Positions 24,806 to 38,100 of a DNA stretch of 64,000 nucleotides are shown here, piece after piece (the stretch's first letter is position 1; the number at the start of each line of letters is the position of its first letter). The notes under the pieces are model-generated. The model had not been told where the DNA came from. It ran no database searches and was given only the letters and a program-made list of their open reading frames with translations. Source of the stretch: Hetaerina americana (lineage: Eukaryota; Arthropoda; Insecta; Odonata; Calopterygidae); assembly GCA_022747635.1 (NCBI GenBank), contig JAKTNV010000001.1, forward strand, positions 32,412,040-32,476,039, read 5' to 3'. A program made the translations under genes and the position numbers.

Positions 24806-27800
24806 TTAAACAGCAGTAGAAATGATTTCAGTCATTTTCTTTACTTTTGAAGCAATACTCATGTCAACATATTTATCACCAATGCTGACAACCATTCCTC
24901 CAATGATTTCTGGATTTACTTTTGTGGTCAAAAGAATGGTTTCACCCTTTTTCATAAAAGCTTTTAGAGCAGCTTCCAGATCTTTCCTCATTGCATCATC
25001 CAAGGGCTGGAACAAGAAATTTAACAATCATGTACACCACACATTCAGATGAAGCACTCATGAAAATTAAGCACTAAAAGGTGTGGGAATATTATCTCCA
25101 TATAATATAATAAAATAGATATATTAATGGCATTTCATGTTGGCTCAGGCATCACATCATCACCCAGGCATGTACAAGTTAATCAGAATTCCTTTTATCT
25201 ATTACCATATTTAATAAATATATATAAATAAATATAATAAATCAGAATTCCTTTTATCTATTACCATATTTAATAAATAAATTACCTTGGCTGTAATGAC
25301 TTCACACTGAACTTCCCCTCTATGCGCAGCCATTATATTTTTGAATGCATTTATTACACCGTCAAGGTTTTTCAATCTTCCATTATCAGCCATAGTAACT
25401 GCAACAATGAAATAAAAACTTTGTTGACCACAAATGTGTTTACATTTTTCTTTAAATTGAAAAAAATATTGAGAAATGTTAAAAATTGATAGCATCATGT
25501 TAGGAGAAGCTTTTTACTCGCTAAAATCATCCACTGCTCCTTTTAAGGAGACCAATTACACTGCTGCAATGATTTTACCTCACTCTAATAATGATAACAC
25601 CAAGGAACTCTATTATGTGACAAAATTTTCCCCTTCCACTCTTTCAGCTTCCGTGTTTACACCACGGTCAGCATCAAGGTAAAAATGTCACTCATTAGTG
25701 TCATCGACCCTGTTTTATGTCACCCCTGCCTTTTGCTTCCATTAAATAATATAGAATGCTTTAGGGCAGCTGTGCACGTTATTTTATCTGGTGTGTCTTA
25801 GACATGGGTCAGGTAAAATATTGCAAATATTATCACTGGTCTGCTCACTATATATAGTTCCCCATTTGGCATTTCAATTTTCTCTATCAAAAAGTGTCTT
25901 CTCTTTTGTGTTAGTATAATTCAAACAGTTAAATTAATTGATGTTTGATTAGAATTTCTTTATCATAAATAGAAATTCCAGATCAAGTGAATCATAATGC
26001 ATGAATAGTTTCCTAAATGCTCAAACGATGTAATAATAGTCTTTCGTTATAACAATTCCCATTAAATTTTACTTAAAACATTATTTATGCCACATTTCTT
26101 GGCTAATAATTATTGGGTCAAACCAATAGAGCTCAAGTGTACTGCATGCATTTCATTTTAAGAATTGGGTGTTTGACCAATTATCCTATCTTTAATAGTC
26201 ATCCCACCCTAAGAGCTTGATGTCAGGTCTGATTATATTTTCCATCGTCAATAACCATTATTTCACTCATGATGATCATCAGAGACAATTTTTGCACGAC
26301 TATAAGCTTTTTAATCCTTTAGTTAATCTTTCAAACTCAATTAATAAAAGAAGGCACAAGAAAAAATCCAGAAGAAAACACTTAAAGTAATGAGCTAGCA
26401 AAACAAAATAATATTTAATTCATAAGTCACTGACATCAGCAGAGAGCAAGAAGGCCTTAGCAGCAGAGAAGTAAAAAGGCCAGAGGAATGCTGTATTACA
26501 GTGTATACAGGATTACACTGGACATTAGATTAATAATAGATTTTTCAAGCCAAGGCAGGAGAGAGGAAAGTAATCAAGGAGAAGGAATAAGATTCACCAA
26601 CAAAACTTGGAATAAAGTGGATTGGCCACAAAATATAAACATGTCAGCAGATAAGATATTTTTACAACTAAGGATGGTCATATATATAAGAAAGGTAAAA
26701 AGCATTGGAGCAAGAATGATAACCATTTTCTTCACTCAATAACTGACATGCTGGCAATGAAGACACATGTCCATTAAGGCATTCAATGTACGAGGTCTGT
26801 TCAAAAAGTATCGCGAATTTAAAATTTTCGCGGGATACATATATTAGATTTTCGATTTCTTTTGTGGCGTTATGTTGGTACTTGTGTCTCTCACTTATGC
26901 CGAAAAGTTCGGCCACTTTGAGTGTTCAGTTAATTGCTGTTTTGCTTGGACGTGTTTTGGCTTATCTTCGATTTTTGCCTGTTCCAAAAATGGATCAAAG
27001 AATCTATATCAAATTTTGTGTGAAAAACGAAATAAAGTGCACGGACGGATTCCGAATGTTGACTGTGGCATATGGATAAGCTATCTTGGACCAAAGCAAC
27101 GTTTATCGGTGGTACAAAATGTTCTCAGGGGGCCGAGAAGATGTGAAAGACGAAGAGCGTGTCGGATGCCCAAGTACGTCAACAACAGACGAAAACATTG
27201 ATGAAGTGAAGAAAATAGTATTAGCCAATCGTCGAATCACCATTAGAAAAGTTGCAGAGGAACTAAACATATCGATTGGCTAGTGACATTACCAATGATT
27301 TGGGCGACACATGGGTCGCCGCGAAATTCGTACCAAAATTGCCAAATTTTGACCAAAAACAGCAACCCATTAACATTGCTAATAAGGTGTTGGATTCTAT
27401 CCGCGACGACCCAAATTTACTCCAGAGGGTCACAACTGGTGACGAATCATGGCCTTATGGTTATGACGTGGAAACTCCCAAATTCACAATCATCCCAATG
27501 GAAGCTGCAGCACGAGCCAAAACTGAAAAAAGCATACAAGTTTGGTCGAATGTGTGGAAGTTATGCTTACAGTTATCTTTGATTGCCGGGGCATGGTATA
27601 TCATGAGTTCTTGCCACAGAATGGTAGAACGGTAAATAAGGAATATTACCTGCAATTTGCGCGAAGCAATCGATCACAAACGCCCAGATTTGTGGAAGAA
27701 CAAAAATTGGCTTTTGAACCATGACAACGCCCCTGCTCACACATTGATCCTTGTGTGTGAATTTTCAGCCAAAAACAACAGGCTAATAATGCCGCAGCCA

Positions 27801-29848
27801 CCATACTCCCCAAATCTGGCCCCCATTGACTTTTTCTTGTTCCCAAAACTGAAGAGGCCCATGAAAGGACGACGCTACGCTACGACTGACGAGATAAAGA
27901 CTACATCGAAGGAGGAGCTGAACAAGATCACAAAAAATGATTTTTTGAAGTGCTTTGAGGATTGGAAAAAACGTTGGTACAAGTGTATAATATCTAATAG
28001 GTATTACTTTGAAGGGGACAAAATAGATTTTCATGAGTAAATAAATAATTTTTGAAAAAACACCAAAGTCGCGAAACTTTTTGAACTGACCTCGCATGTT
28101 TAGTTATAGCTCTTGCAGAAAGATGAAACTTTACTCAAATATTAGGATGTAACAACCAGTTAAAAATGGGCAAATGAAGGAAACTACACATCTGAATGAA
28201 GTAACAAGCTGGCAAAGAGGAAAAGTCAGTCTTCTTGAGAAGACTATTTGAGGCCTCAAGTAAATGGAATTGAAGGATTCCTAAAATAAATGTGTTGTAT
28301 ACCCCTTGTGTGTTTTACTTTTTCAAATGGCATAAATGAGATAAAGAGAAAATGCTACCTCTGGAACAAAATATAATACAAACCTCAGTAAAAATGGGCA
28401 TTACAATTTGAGGTAAAAAGGTACAGAATTCATTTTTATCAGTAAATATGAAAATACCAAGAACTCCTCTGACAAATTCAAAATAAATACCAGTTGTGAC
28501 TGGTATATTATAACTTCCAAAACTCTGACAAAATGAAAATTAAATGAAAGAGCAACTATTTTGAATGACGTGGCTAAGCTTGATGGGACAGCTGAATACC
28601 TAATTTCAACACAAGGCCCATTATTGCTTGACTCATCCACAAATGATAATGATCTACTGTATCATACATCATCCATCTGGCTAGTTCTACAGATACATTC
28701 AATGAATTCAGATTGACCTAGAATTATGAAGATAAGCGTTTGTATACACAACTGATCATTGCAATGAGATGTGCTGCAATTAGCTGGGACTCTAGGAACG
28801 ATATTATAGGTTAATTATCCAGTACAGAGTTCAATAATTTCCTGATTTAACTATTAGATTAAGGATATGTAACGAAAAGTATTCAGAGTATGTTAAGTAA
28901 AAGTAATCAGAGTAATTCTAAATGTATGTGCTCACAAGTAATTGGTTTCAGACAGCAAGGAGATGGCTAATAAAACAAATGGAAGAGGAAAGGAAAGTAG
29001 AATCTATGATAAGTAAAGGGGTTAGACAAGGATCCAACTAAGAGAGTGAAAAAAGAGATCAGCATACCTGTACTTCACTTTGCAAAACACATTGCAGTTC
29101 AGTGATTCAATAAGGCCTGCAAGCGTAGTCAATGATAACACAAAATCTTGCCCTGCCCAATTGTAATTAATAGTTTCCTGTCACCTATATCTCTGAGATA
29201 ATTGCGTGACGAAGCAGTACATTCCGGAAAACCTAAAGTAGTTGTGATTACTTACCTAGAAGATTCCCTGCCAGTGGAGATAAACTTGCAGCTTTGGCAA
29301 CTTGTGACATGGCTTGAACCTTTAGCTGCTTCTTCATGGTGGGGTTAGCAATGAAATCCTTTAATTTTACATCGGTTTTCAACATTTGCTGGAATTGAAC
29401 CAATTCTTTCTCTGTTTGATCAAGCTGCTTTTGCTTGGTAGCAGCAGAATACAAGGCAGTGGCATACCGTCCCTCAATGCCAAATATTTGGACGGGAGGC
29501 TAAAATAATAATTAGGTTTTCACAATTGCATGACGAATATATATCATCGTATGATATTAAAAAGTAATATACCTTCACAAGTTGCCTCGCTGATGAAGAT
29601 GTGCTGATGCTACGGGACTGAAATATAATAATTCTTTTAATTAGACTACTAACAGAAAGCTCACCGACATCTTTGAATTAAGCAGCTATTTTGAAATGAT
29701 AAATTTCTCGGTCAAAACTAAAAGAAAATGATCTGAAAGATTTGTTGGTGGTTAAAAATACGAATGAAACAGTAAATAAGAGTAAGGACGCATAGCTTAA
29801 AAGACGATTAAAAGCCCTTACCAGTATCGAAAACCTTGCGGCAGCCAT
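24806..29848 (-). CDS. ATPsynO: ATP synthase subunit O, mitochondrial (OSCP)
   Basis: OSCP sits on top of the F1 head of mitochondrial ATP synthase and links it to the peripheral stalk. Five coding exons on the minus strand, all with GT-AG borders: 29822-29848, 29573-29617, 29256-29499, 25286-25398 and 24806-25006. They join in frame to 209 residues, the usual family length. The protein starts MAAARFSIL, followed by a Ser/Arg-rich presequence (SRSISTSSSARQLVK) typical of mitochondrial import. The conserved PPVQIFGIEGRYATALYSAA follows at about 25-44, then the helical N-domain (KQLDQTEKELVQFQQ). The C-terminal domain has NGRLKNLDGVINAF and ends VNPEIIGGMVVSIGDKYVD...IISTAV. Introns 1 and 2 are phase 0 and intron 3 is phase 1. 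Intron 3 (25399-29255) carries a mariner. Head-to-head with AIMP1. Confidence 0.97.
25181..25279. repeat. Direct 40-bp duplication next to OSCP exon 4
   Basis: The 40-bp unit beginning AATCAGAATTCCTTTTATCT occurs at 25181-25220 and again at 25240-25279, apparently identical, separated by a 19-bp AT spacer. The second copy ends 5 bp from the intron's GT-side sequence (donor at 25284-25285). Confidence 0.9.
26791..28094 (+). mobile_element. Full-length but decayed mariner (D,D34D)
   Basis: The terminal inverted repeats are CGAGGTCTGTTCAAAAAGTA at the left and its near-complement ending at 28094. TA precedes the left end; the right flank is now CA. At 1304 bp it has complete mariner length. The transposase runs on the plus strand in pieces: MDQRIYIKFCVKNEIK (from 26990), VYRWYKMFSGGREDVKDEE, KKIVLANRRITIRKVAEELN, then after frameshifts GDESW (about 27440), HDNAPAHT (about 27722) and YSPNLAPIDFFLFPKLKRPM. 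The second and third Asp are separated by exactly 34 residues. All three catalytic Asp codons survive, but in-frame stops and shifts make it a pseudogene. It sits in OSCP intron 3. Confidence 0.95.
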
Positions 29849-30609
29849 TTTCGTCTGGAAGAAGATATCGAGAGAAAAGAAATGATCGGTGGAGTCGTTG
29901 GTCGAGACCATCGTTCATAATCGATTCGGTTCAGTAGAAATAATGTAAGAGTACTCGTATTTAAGAATTTAATAAGCTAAGGAACATTTCTTCCATTATA
30001 AGCATTCCTCGAATAGATACTATAGCCTATGATATCCTTACACAAATGAAAAGAGTATATTCTTGAACGGTTGCATTGAAATCGATTCATGTACAGCGCG
30101 AGTTTTAATTTGTTGGTGACCTCTGACAAAATAATCTCTGTTGAAACTGAAAAATAAAGTAAACTTTTCTCCGCGAAGAATTTATTCTAAAAGACAGTTG
30201 AATGCGTTCTGGTAAATAAATAAAAATTTATTTTAGGAGATGTTATGGTGGTTTTATCCTTCGATAACGACATTTTAATGCGAACCTTTTACAATGATTG
30301 AGCTGTGGAATTCATTTTTTAAATTAACTATATCTTGAAGGACTTTCTTTCAAGCTGATTTCACAATGAAGGCGTAATACACATTTGGGGATAGCTTTCT
30401 TCTAGCGGAACGAAAACTCCTGGCGAATGTTCACGATAGGCAACACGCAAGATGTGTTCCGCTTCGAGTTTCGAAAAATATCGATAGTCTTCTGAAAATT
30501 TCTGACGGAGATTCCTTAGGAATTAACACGCACGCGACACATGGTAGTTATAAGCATTAGAAATAATATTTTGGTACATTTTCGAGTAGCTCTTCGACAT
30601 CTGTCTTCA
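29849..30609. promoter_or_regulatory. Divergent OSCP/AIMP1 promoter region
   Basis: These 761 bp separate two start codons facing away from each other. A perfect TATCGATA octamer at 30479-30486 lies 124 bp upstream of the AIMP1 ATG. Related ATCGAT hexamers occur at about 29917 and 30080. TATCGATA is the DRE/DREF site of Drosophila housekeeping promoters; its function here is inferred. The upstream in-frame ATG at 30541 could lengthen AIMP1, but I favour the start at 30610. Confidence 0.6.
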
Positions 30610-31804
30610 ATGGATTCTAAAGAAGTACTACGGCGTTTGGAAAGCCGTGCGATAGAAGCACAAAAATTAATCAAATCGCTTAAGCACCAAGTAAGTAAAG
30701 CAGTACATTATTACACTTTGAAGGTGGGTTAATTCGAAGGGATTGACATATTCGCATTTTAGATTGCAGTTCTAACCCAAGCAAATAATGGCGCAAGTGT
30801 GGATAAAGAGTGTAAAGATTTATGCTTAGAAAACGAAAAATTGGAGAAGGAAATTGAAGTTTGGAAGACGAAGTTAACTACAGCGGAAACAGTCAATGGG
30901 AAAATACCTGTTAGTAGTTTTCGGTGTTGCAAAGTGGCATAAGAATGTTGTCCGAATATGTATTATTGTAATATGTCTCAATGTTTGTGGTTTTCGTAGG
31001 TCCGAGTTAACGTATCCACTGCTGAAAAACCTTGCGGTGAACAGAGACTTAACGGAGAAGTTCATGAAGTTAGCACTGATGTCAAGATTTCTCCTCCGAC
31101 AAAAAAGAGCGCAGGAGATCAAGAAAAACCTTCGAAAAAGAAAAATACGGATAAAAAGCAAAAGCAAGACGCCAAAAGGGATATTGCAGCCGAAAAGCTA
31201 GACGATCAAATAGATGTTGGACGCCTTGACATTAGAATAGGGCGTATCGTTGAAGTAAACAAACACCCAGACGCTGATTCACTTTACGTTGAATCCGTCG
31301 AACTAGGGGAAGAGAAACAAAGAACTGTTGTCAGCGGTTTGGTTCGTTTTATAGAAAGACAGGAGCTGGAGGGTCGTCTTGTCGCCCTTCTTTGCAATTT
31401 AAAACCAGCTAAAATGAGAGGAGTAACCTCAGAAGCAATGGTGCTATGCGCCAGCACTCCGGAGAAAGTGGAGGTAATGATGAAAAAGATCTAATTTTAA
31501 TCATGGTTTAACAAGGTACTAGCGATGTTGTACATATTTGCTTTAAAAATTCCTTCAATTGGTTGTGTGATTTCAGGTTCTCAATCCTCCCCTCGGTAGT
31601 GCACCAGGGGACATCGTTATTTGTGAAGGATATGAGCACCGTCCTGATTCCGTTTTGAATCCTAAAAAGAAAGTATGGGAAACTGTGGCCGCTGACCTTA
31701 AAGTAAGTGCTTCCGGTGTGGCAACGTACAAAGGAGTACCGCTGACAGTTTCTGGCAAAGGCGAAGTAAGAGCCAAATCTCTGACGGATGTACCAATCAA
31801 GTGA
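30610..31804 (+). CDS. AIMP1: AIMP1 (p43/EMAP-II precursor), multisynthetase complex scaffold
   Basis: AIMP1 is the non-catalytic tRNA-binding subunit of the cytosolic multi-tRNA-synthetase complex; its C-terminal half is the EMAP-II-like domain. Four coding exons with GT-AG borders, all introns phase 0: 30610-30690, 30763-30909, 31000-31473 and 31577-31804. They join to 309 residues, close to the family's roughly 310. Residues 1-75 are heptad-like helices ([20 protein letters not shown]...). Residues 77-140 are a charged linker with Lys runs ([14 protein letters not shown]). The tRNA-binding OB fold runs from about 146, with [39 protein letters not shown] and [20 protein letters not shown]. 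The C-terminal exon holds the EMAP-II module. The start at 30610 is chosen by similarity of [11 protein letters not shown] to the family N-terminus. AATAAA at 31829-31834 is a likely poly(A) signal 25 nt after the stop. Confidence 0.96.
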
Positions 31805-31834
31805 ACAATAGTTTTTACATTGATAAAAAATAAA

Positions 31835-32967
31835 AATATTTTTGTTAAGATGTAATGCGTTCAAAGTTATTTCTTCTTGTTCTTGCCGATTGCTATTGAC
31901 CATGTCCCATTCTTTTGCGAGTCTTAACTTAGACAAATATCGTCCAGTTGTTCCTTCCCAATTGAAGTTGGAGCAGTTTTATAACCCCAGATCTACTGCA
32001 CCTTTTGTAAGTGTTCTGCCCCTTCGTCATGCCTTAATACTTGCCTCTAGTGGCAAAATCAACTAAATTCGATCCATGGAAGACTTGCATGATCATATTC
32101 ACACTGCCAGTAGTATTTATTCTTTTCCATTGAATGTGCGTATATTATAAATTCACTTTCCCCAAGTGTTCATGCAGTTCATTGTAACATCAGGTGTAAA
32201 GGTAATGGCCCTATGTTATTTTAGGTTCTGTGGTGTTGTGGTACTAATTGTGATACATTGAATTTTAATTTGTGAAATAATCACACTGGAACAATTTTCT
32301 TGAAAATAATACAATCTTCCCATGAGAAGAGCAAAACCAATGTAAAATTTGGATAAAAGTTGAATACTTTGAGCGTGCCAGTCCTTATTTGCTGTGTGTA
32401 CATGCAGTTTTTTCATAAGCACTTAACCATTTAGGCTTGCCCGGAAAGGTGTGTTTGATATTGAATTGAATGATTATAGTCTGGTCATGAATGGGAACAA
32501 CTTTTCAACCTTTGGGCATATTCATTCCATAGTATTTTTAAATAACAATGATAATCAAATTTTGTAACCTTATTTGGGGGGGGGGGGGATTTGAATGGAA
32601 GCAGCCTCCAAGAATGCAGGATATGGTAGCACTTGTTTTCTCCTGTGCTCAACTACAATTTTGTGTGTTTTTAAATAAGAAAGTTAAGAGGGTAATAAAG
32701 CTTTAGTCCCCAGTTCATCCCCAAAAGCCCATCTTTGGGAAAGTTTCAAGAAAAATGGATTCTACAGTGATCAGCCACTTAAGCATATAAGATTCCCATA
32801 CAAAAAATACATGAAGTCAACATGGATTTCATGAAAAAATTCATATCATATGGAAACAAAACTAAGCGACACCAAGAAAAGCTTAAATATCACCTGATTT
32901 CAGTGGGTACAGGGTACTTGTTAATGTCAGGTTAAAATGGAAAAATGAATTATTTGGATTAGCCTTG
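31835..32967. other. Intergenic, downstream of AIMP1
   Basis: AT-rich; contains a G-run at about 32575-32588. No gene seen. Confidence 0.4.
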
Positions 32968-34155
32968 CAAGGGTGATCTGAAAAATTCTCAGCCTTACAA
33001 CTTTTATGTTTTCCAAAAAGCTTTATTTTTCAACATCTCCTTTAATGTGAATACATTTCATCCAGTGCCATTATCCAGTCTAGTAATATTCTTCCAGAAG
33101 CACTGCTATGTCCACAGCAACAATCATTCTTGATTGGATAAAAAATATTGACCAGTGAGGAAACTGATTTTCCGGAGAAATAGAAGTTCAAATCCAGGCA
33201 ATGAAGTGGATGTTCCAGTGCTTCATACAGGAAATTCCTAAATTTTTCTCATTGCCAAGACACTTTTGTTGGCAGCTGCTTTGTCCAGATGGAAAACGTT
33301 TTTCCTTGGTAAACTTGAGTCTGCTTTCATGTATACCTGCATCGTTTCATTAGGTTAGCATTGCATACCAAAGTTATTGTTTTACCTTTTTCAATATAAA
33401 AAACTTGTCCTTTTGCATTCCAAAAAACTTACACCGTGACCTTTCCTGCCAATGACACTCTTTGCCCCCTCTGGAGCTGAATAACCTCCATTCACTGCAT
33501 GGATTTTTGCTTAAAACTCTGGTGTAATGGTGAATCTGTTTCAACCCATGCCACATATCAATGCATAAAATCACACTCGTATTTTGTCCTTTAATGCCAA
33601 GCACTGTTTGGAAGTGTCATCCGAATGAGTTTAAAATCCATAGTGAGCACAAGTGGTACGCAAATTATTAAAAGCTTTGTCATGTTCAATTCCTCATGCA
33701 AAATGTAATTGACACATTCTTTTGATATCCCTACAGTATTAGCAATGTCTAACAACTTCGTACACCCGTCATCCAAAATCATGCTGTGCTTTTTCGATGA
33801 TTTGTGGTATGGTTACACATTCCAGATGTCCTTCACATTGATCATCATGGGAGGTTCTCCCAACCACCCATTTCTTCACCATGGAAATTGAAGGAGAAGA
33901 GTTCCTGTACACATTTACAATCCTTGAATGAAAATCAGCTAAAATTTAACCTTTTTTCATGAAGAATTTTATCACAGCATGATACTCCAATTCGAACAAC
34001 ACACACCCCAACTGATTCAAATCATTGCCTGAAGGGAACAACTTGTAATTTCACACGGTATCTACTCACATATGCCAACATGAAGAAAATAATCATGTGA
34101 ATATTGATGCCATCTAAGGGCGAGGCTGAGAACCTTTTCTTTCCGACCACCCTCA
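32968..34155 (-). mobile_element. Ancient mariner copy (SETMAR-type), decayed
   Basis: Imperfect inverted ends share the order AGGGTG(A/G)TC...GAAA...TTCTCAGCCT at about 32968-32995 and 34125-34155. Between them the minus strand gives transposase pieces: LLDIANTVGISKECVNYILHEELNM (about 33690-33760, the second helix-turn-helix), AGKVTV*VFWNAKGQVFYIEKGKTIT (about 33390-33460) and fragments of the C-terminal half. Many stops and frameshifts. Confidence 0.75.
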
Positions 34156-34935
34156 TATTTAACAATGTTTTGACTTCACCTAGTATTGCGTTAACACATC
34201 TTTGTTATATTTGATGATTCCAAAGTGAAGCTGTAATGCATTTTTAGATACATTCATCATGAAATGGAAAATTGCTAAGATACTTACCCTTACCAACTCC
34301 AAAATGGATACTTTCTACAAACCCCCGTGTACCACCAAAGAGAACACTATGAATATGAGACAAAAGTATTCAAGAACAGGAATTAGTAAAGAGAAAATCA
34401 GGCTTTTCTGAATTTAACTACTCTGGGATCAAGCAGCACTAATGGTGCGTATGGTTATTAAAACAATCTGTGCAATTATTCCTCCTCAAGGACAGAAATT
34501 ATGAATTCACAGGTAACTTGTTTTTTTATCTCATCCGAAAATTGTCACAGCAAAATTATAACATTTTCATGGTTAAAAAGTTGAGAAAATTCAATACATT
34601 ATCTTAAGGGATTTTTACTATTGTGACTGTTAAATACTGGAAAAACTAAACAGCAATAGGCATACTTCAAATGATCACATAACTTTGAGGTTTTCATCAA
34701 GATCCTGACATCTTATAGTAAACAATAGTGGAATTTCCATTTTATCATAGATTAAAAAGGTATGAGTAAATATTTTGAACGAGAATTCTTTACTAACTTC
34801 CATGACAGAACATCATTTGGCAATCAGAAATTTTTCTCACACACAGCACCAGTTACTGGCTTACACTAAAAAACCAAATCATGGTCAAAACCAATGAAGA
34901 GAAAGAAAGTATCACATGTAATTGTACAAAATTGT
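34156..34935. other. Intergenic, downstream of CCT8
   Basis: AT-rich, no gene seen. Confidence 0.4.
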
Positions 34936-34941
34936 TTTATT
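34936..34941 (-). terminator. Probable CCT8 poly(A) signal
   Basis: TTTATT on the plus strand gives AATAAA on the minus strand, 196 nt downstream of the CCT8 stop codon. This suggests a short 3' UTR. Confidence 0.5.
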
Positions 34942-35136
34942 TTCTGATATACGTTTTGTTAATTAACAGACAACTTTTTAAAAGCAAATAAGTTTAAAGC
35001 ATTTCAGTATTAAATAGTCTGCACCTTAACTTAAATGGTGAACTCATCATTTTAGTGCGGTCAAGCCATGGTTTAAATGGAATTGAAGTTAAAAATGCAG
35101 AAGAGGTTGAGAAATACAATGATATCAAAATTTGGT

Positions 35137-38100
35137 CTAAGCATCATCATCACTGTTATGTCCACCACCAGCTGGCGGCTTTGGACCACCAGCACGCTTA
35201 GCCATAATAATCTGATCCACTTTGAGGATAGTACATGCAGCTGCTGTGGCATATTTAAGACCCCACATCTTTGTTAAGTAGAGGTCCAGAACTCCATCTT
35301 TAACCACATCCTTGACTGGATTTTTACCGTTGCTCTGAAATATATAATAGTTAAGTTTCAACATTAATGCAATCAGTTATCATTGTAGCTTTGCTAAATA
35401 TTAAGAACAAGATGGTAAAATTCAACCATATCCAATGCAATGATTCCAGAGTGTAAAAATTGTTCGCTTTGACCTTGATAATGCGGAATGATTTTTACTC
35501 TGAAATTGTAGCATTGTAATGCACACTTATCAGATAACTCCATTCAAAGTTACTGTCCAGACATCACTTGCTGTATATTGAAACCATATTCAGTTTTGGC
35601 ACTCAATTTTAGATATTCACAAGATAAAACTGAAATATGCTTATAACAGGGCAGATTATTTAAAAAAAACATGAATTTGCTAAGTATTTATGAACAATCG
35701 ATTTAAAATTTATAACATCTGGATATATTCATAAACAACACCCCTAAATCTGTGTTTACAGCAAACTAAGGATAAAATCCCTCTTTCCAGTCCAACATGA
35801 GACATTTCTATAAGACTTTCTCTGATGACATCAGGTTGATCATTATAATTTTCAGTTCACCTTAAATATTTAGGTTTCAAAAATTTATTATCTTTATTTC
35901 TTATTTTACCTTATTTATAGACAATTTATACTAATATTTTGGACAAGCTACTGGAAAGTATGCTAAATGTTCAAGTGGCTTTTCTATACAAATGTTTCGG
36001 GATTTCATACTGCATATTGAGGTATGGAGCATTTACAATGAAACACTTCATTCTTTCTACTAAAAAAGTCACCTGGAGCTAACTGAAAAGATCATTTGTT
36101 TGTTGCCCTTAAGTTGGCTTAATTAAAGTCTATTCTTTCTAAGCAGTTCTAGTCTTTCTATTCAGTTTTTCTAATATTCATTTTCACCGCAAATAGGTGT
36201 CTTCTTGTTGCCACTGAGGTAGGGTAAGGCTTAGTAACTGATTTAGGTAACTCAAGACTCAAAGCAGGCATGCATACGGACAACCCATCTAAATCCTAAA
36301 TGAGCAATTCACTAGGAATCCAACTGCAGCCAAGGGAATTTAACTGGTCTTTACCGGAAATTAATGTATTTCCCTTGCAGCAGGGTTTAGCACCAAGTAA
36401 GCTCAAGTCTAAACTGTGGTTTAGAAACAATGACACCATGCACTAATACCTTAATTAAATGAAGTTCATATTTTTCTATTTCTAACCAGCTATTTTTCAT
36501 TAATAACAAAAGCAAACAGTATTACGGTGTATCATATTTGTTAAACATAGTCTCACTTTTGAAGAAATGAGCAGAGAATGGTGTTTGGGACTACACCATA
36601 CAGTGCTTATAGAAAATTCAGCTTCAGACATGGGGAAATTTACACAGGAAAGACATGTTTATCCATAATTCTATTTATGAACTACTTTAACTACTGAACT
36701 ACATGACAGAGTCCTTAATTAGAATCCTTAAAGAATCGGGGTATATAAAAACATATTACACCACTTACCTCAATATCAAATCCAAACTCTTTTTTGCCCT
36801 CCTCATGAGCAGCATATAATTTGGAGAGTACTTCATTGGCTTTGATTCCAGTGTTCTCAGCCAGAGCTTTTGGAAACACCTCAAGGGCAGTGGCAAACCT
36901 CTTCACGGCATACTGGTCCATGCCTGGCAGGGTTTCTCCATAAGAGGCAATCTGGCGAGCAAGTTCAACTTCACAGGCTCCACCCCCAGCCACAAATCTC
37001 CCATCCTTTATGTTAAACAAACGAACATTTATCACAGCAGAGCCAATAAGCAGGGCCAATTTATGTGTAACCACATTTGCACAGATTTTCTTCCATTGTT
37101 TCCCCATCATCAGTTCAACCCACAGAACACAACATGTTGAATTTCCATGACCATGTCCCCCAACAACCAATCAAATAAGAAATGGAACAGGTCCATGTTA
37201 AATTCTTTTAAAATATTTTTCTTGCAGAAAAAGGTGAGTCAACAAATTTTTTAATTGGGTAAGGGGTAGCAAACATGCATTTTAAACTTAAGTGATTTTC
37301 CATAGTAATTTTTTGACCTTTCACATCTACTGACTGATTACTTGATAAATCAAACTGTCAATGTTCGCATTCTGGGTGGCTAGAAACTAAAAAAGTGATT
37401 TATCCTTCAAAGTAATCAGGACCTCATGGATGTTTACACAGACTATAACATGAATTAGAACATTCATAAAATACAATTTGGATAGTCACTGAACATCTCT
37501 TATCAACTAATTTGTAAGCATAAGAATACATATAAACATAAATTTCTAGGGAACTCAGCGAAGGTAAAATTTATACGTGCTATTTCTAAACACAACTTTT
37601 AGAAGATAGGAGATGCTTCCAGCAACCTTAAAATAGTCAGCACACTACACTTGTCCACTAACCTTTGTTATGCCCTTGAATGTGTTCACACCATCATCAA
37701 TAGCTCTCTCAATGTCATCCATGTAATTATCAGTTGACCCTCTAACAACAATGGTCGCAATCCGAGATTCACACGCCTCATTCTTGAACACCACAACTGA
37801 TGTTTCCCCAACTTCATCAACAGCAACTGAATCAGCATATCCCAGCTCTTCCTTGGTTGGTGGAGTCTACATAAAGTTATAAATGTAAATTAGTAATAGT
37901 AAAATTAGAAACAAAAAAAGGAAAAACGATATTGCGCAACACCCTCAAGTATTAGGTTGCGAAACTACTTTTAGATCAAAGAATTCTCAGATTTTTGTTT
38001 CTAAAATATACCTGTGATTGATTACCTTACCATTTACAATGTCTGTTAAAAATGTGTTTCAGATGTATGTCTGTGCTAATGCGCTTAATCATGGCAATGC

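Noticed and set aside
30541..30609. Upstream in-frame ATG that would add 23 residues to AIMP1
   Set aside because: The family N-terminus aligns with [11 protein letters not shown] at 30610, and the extension has no targeting or conserved features.
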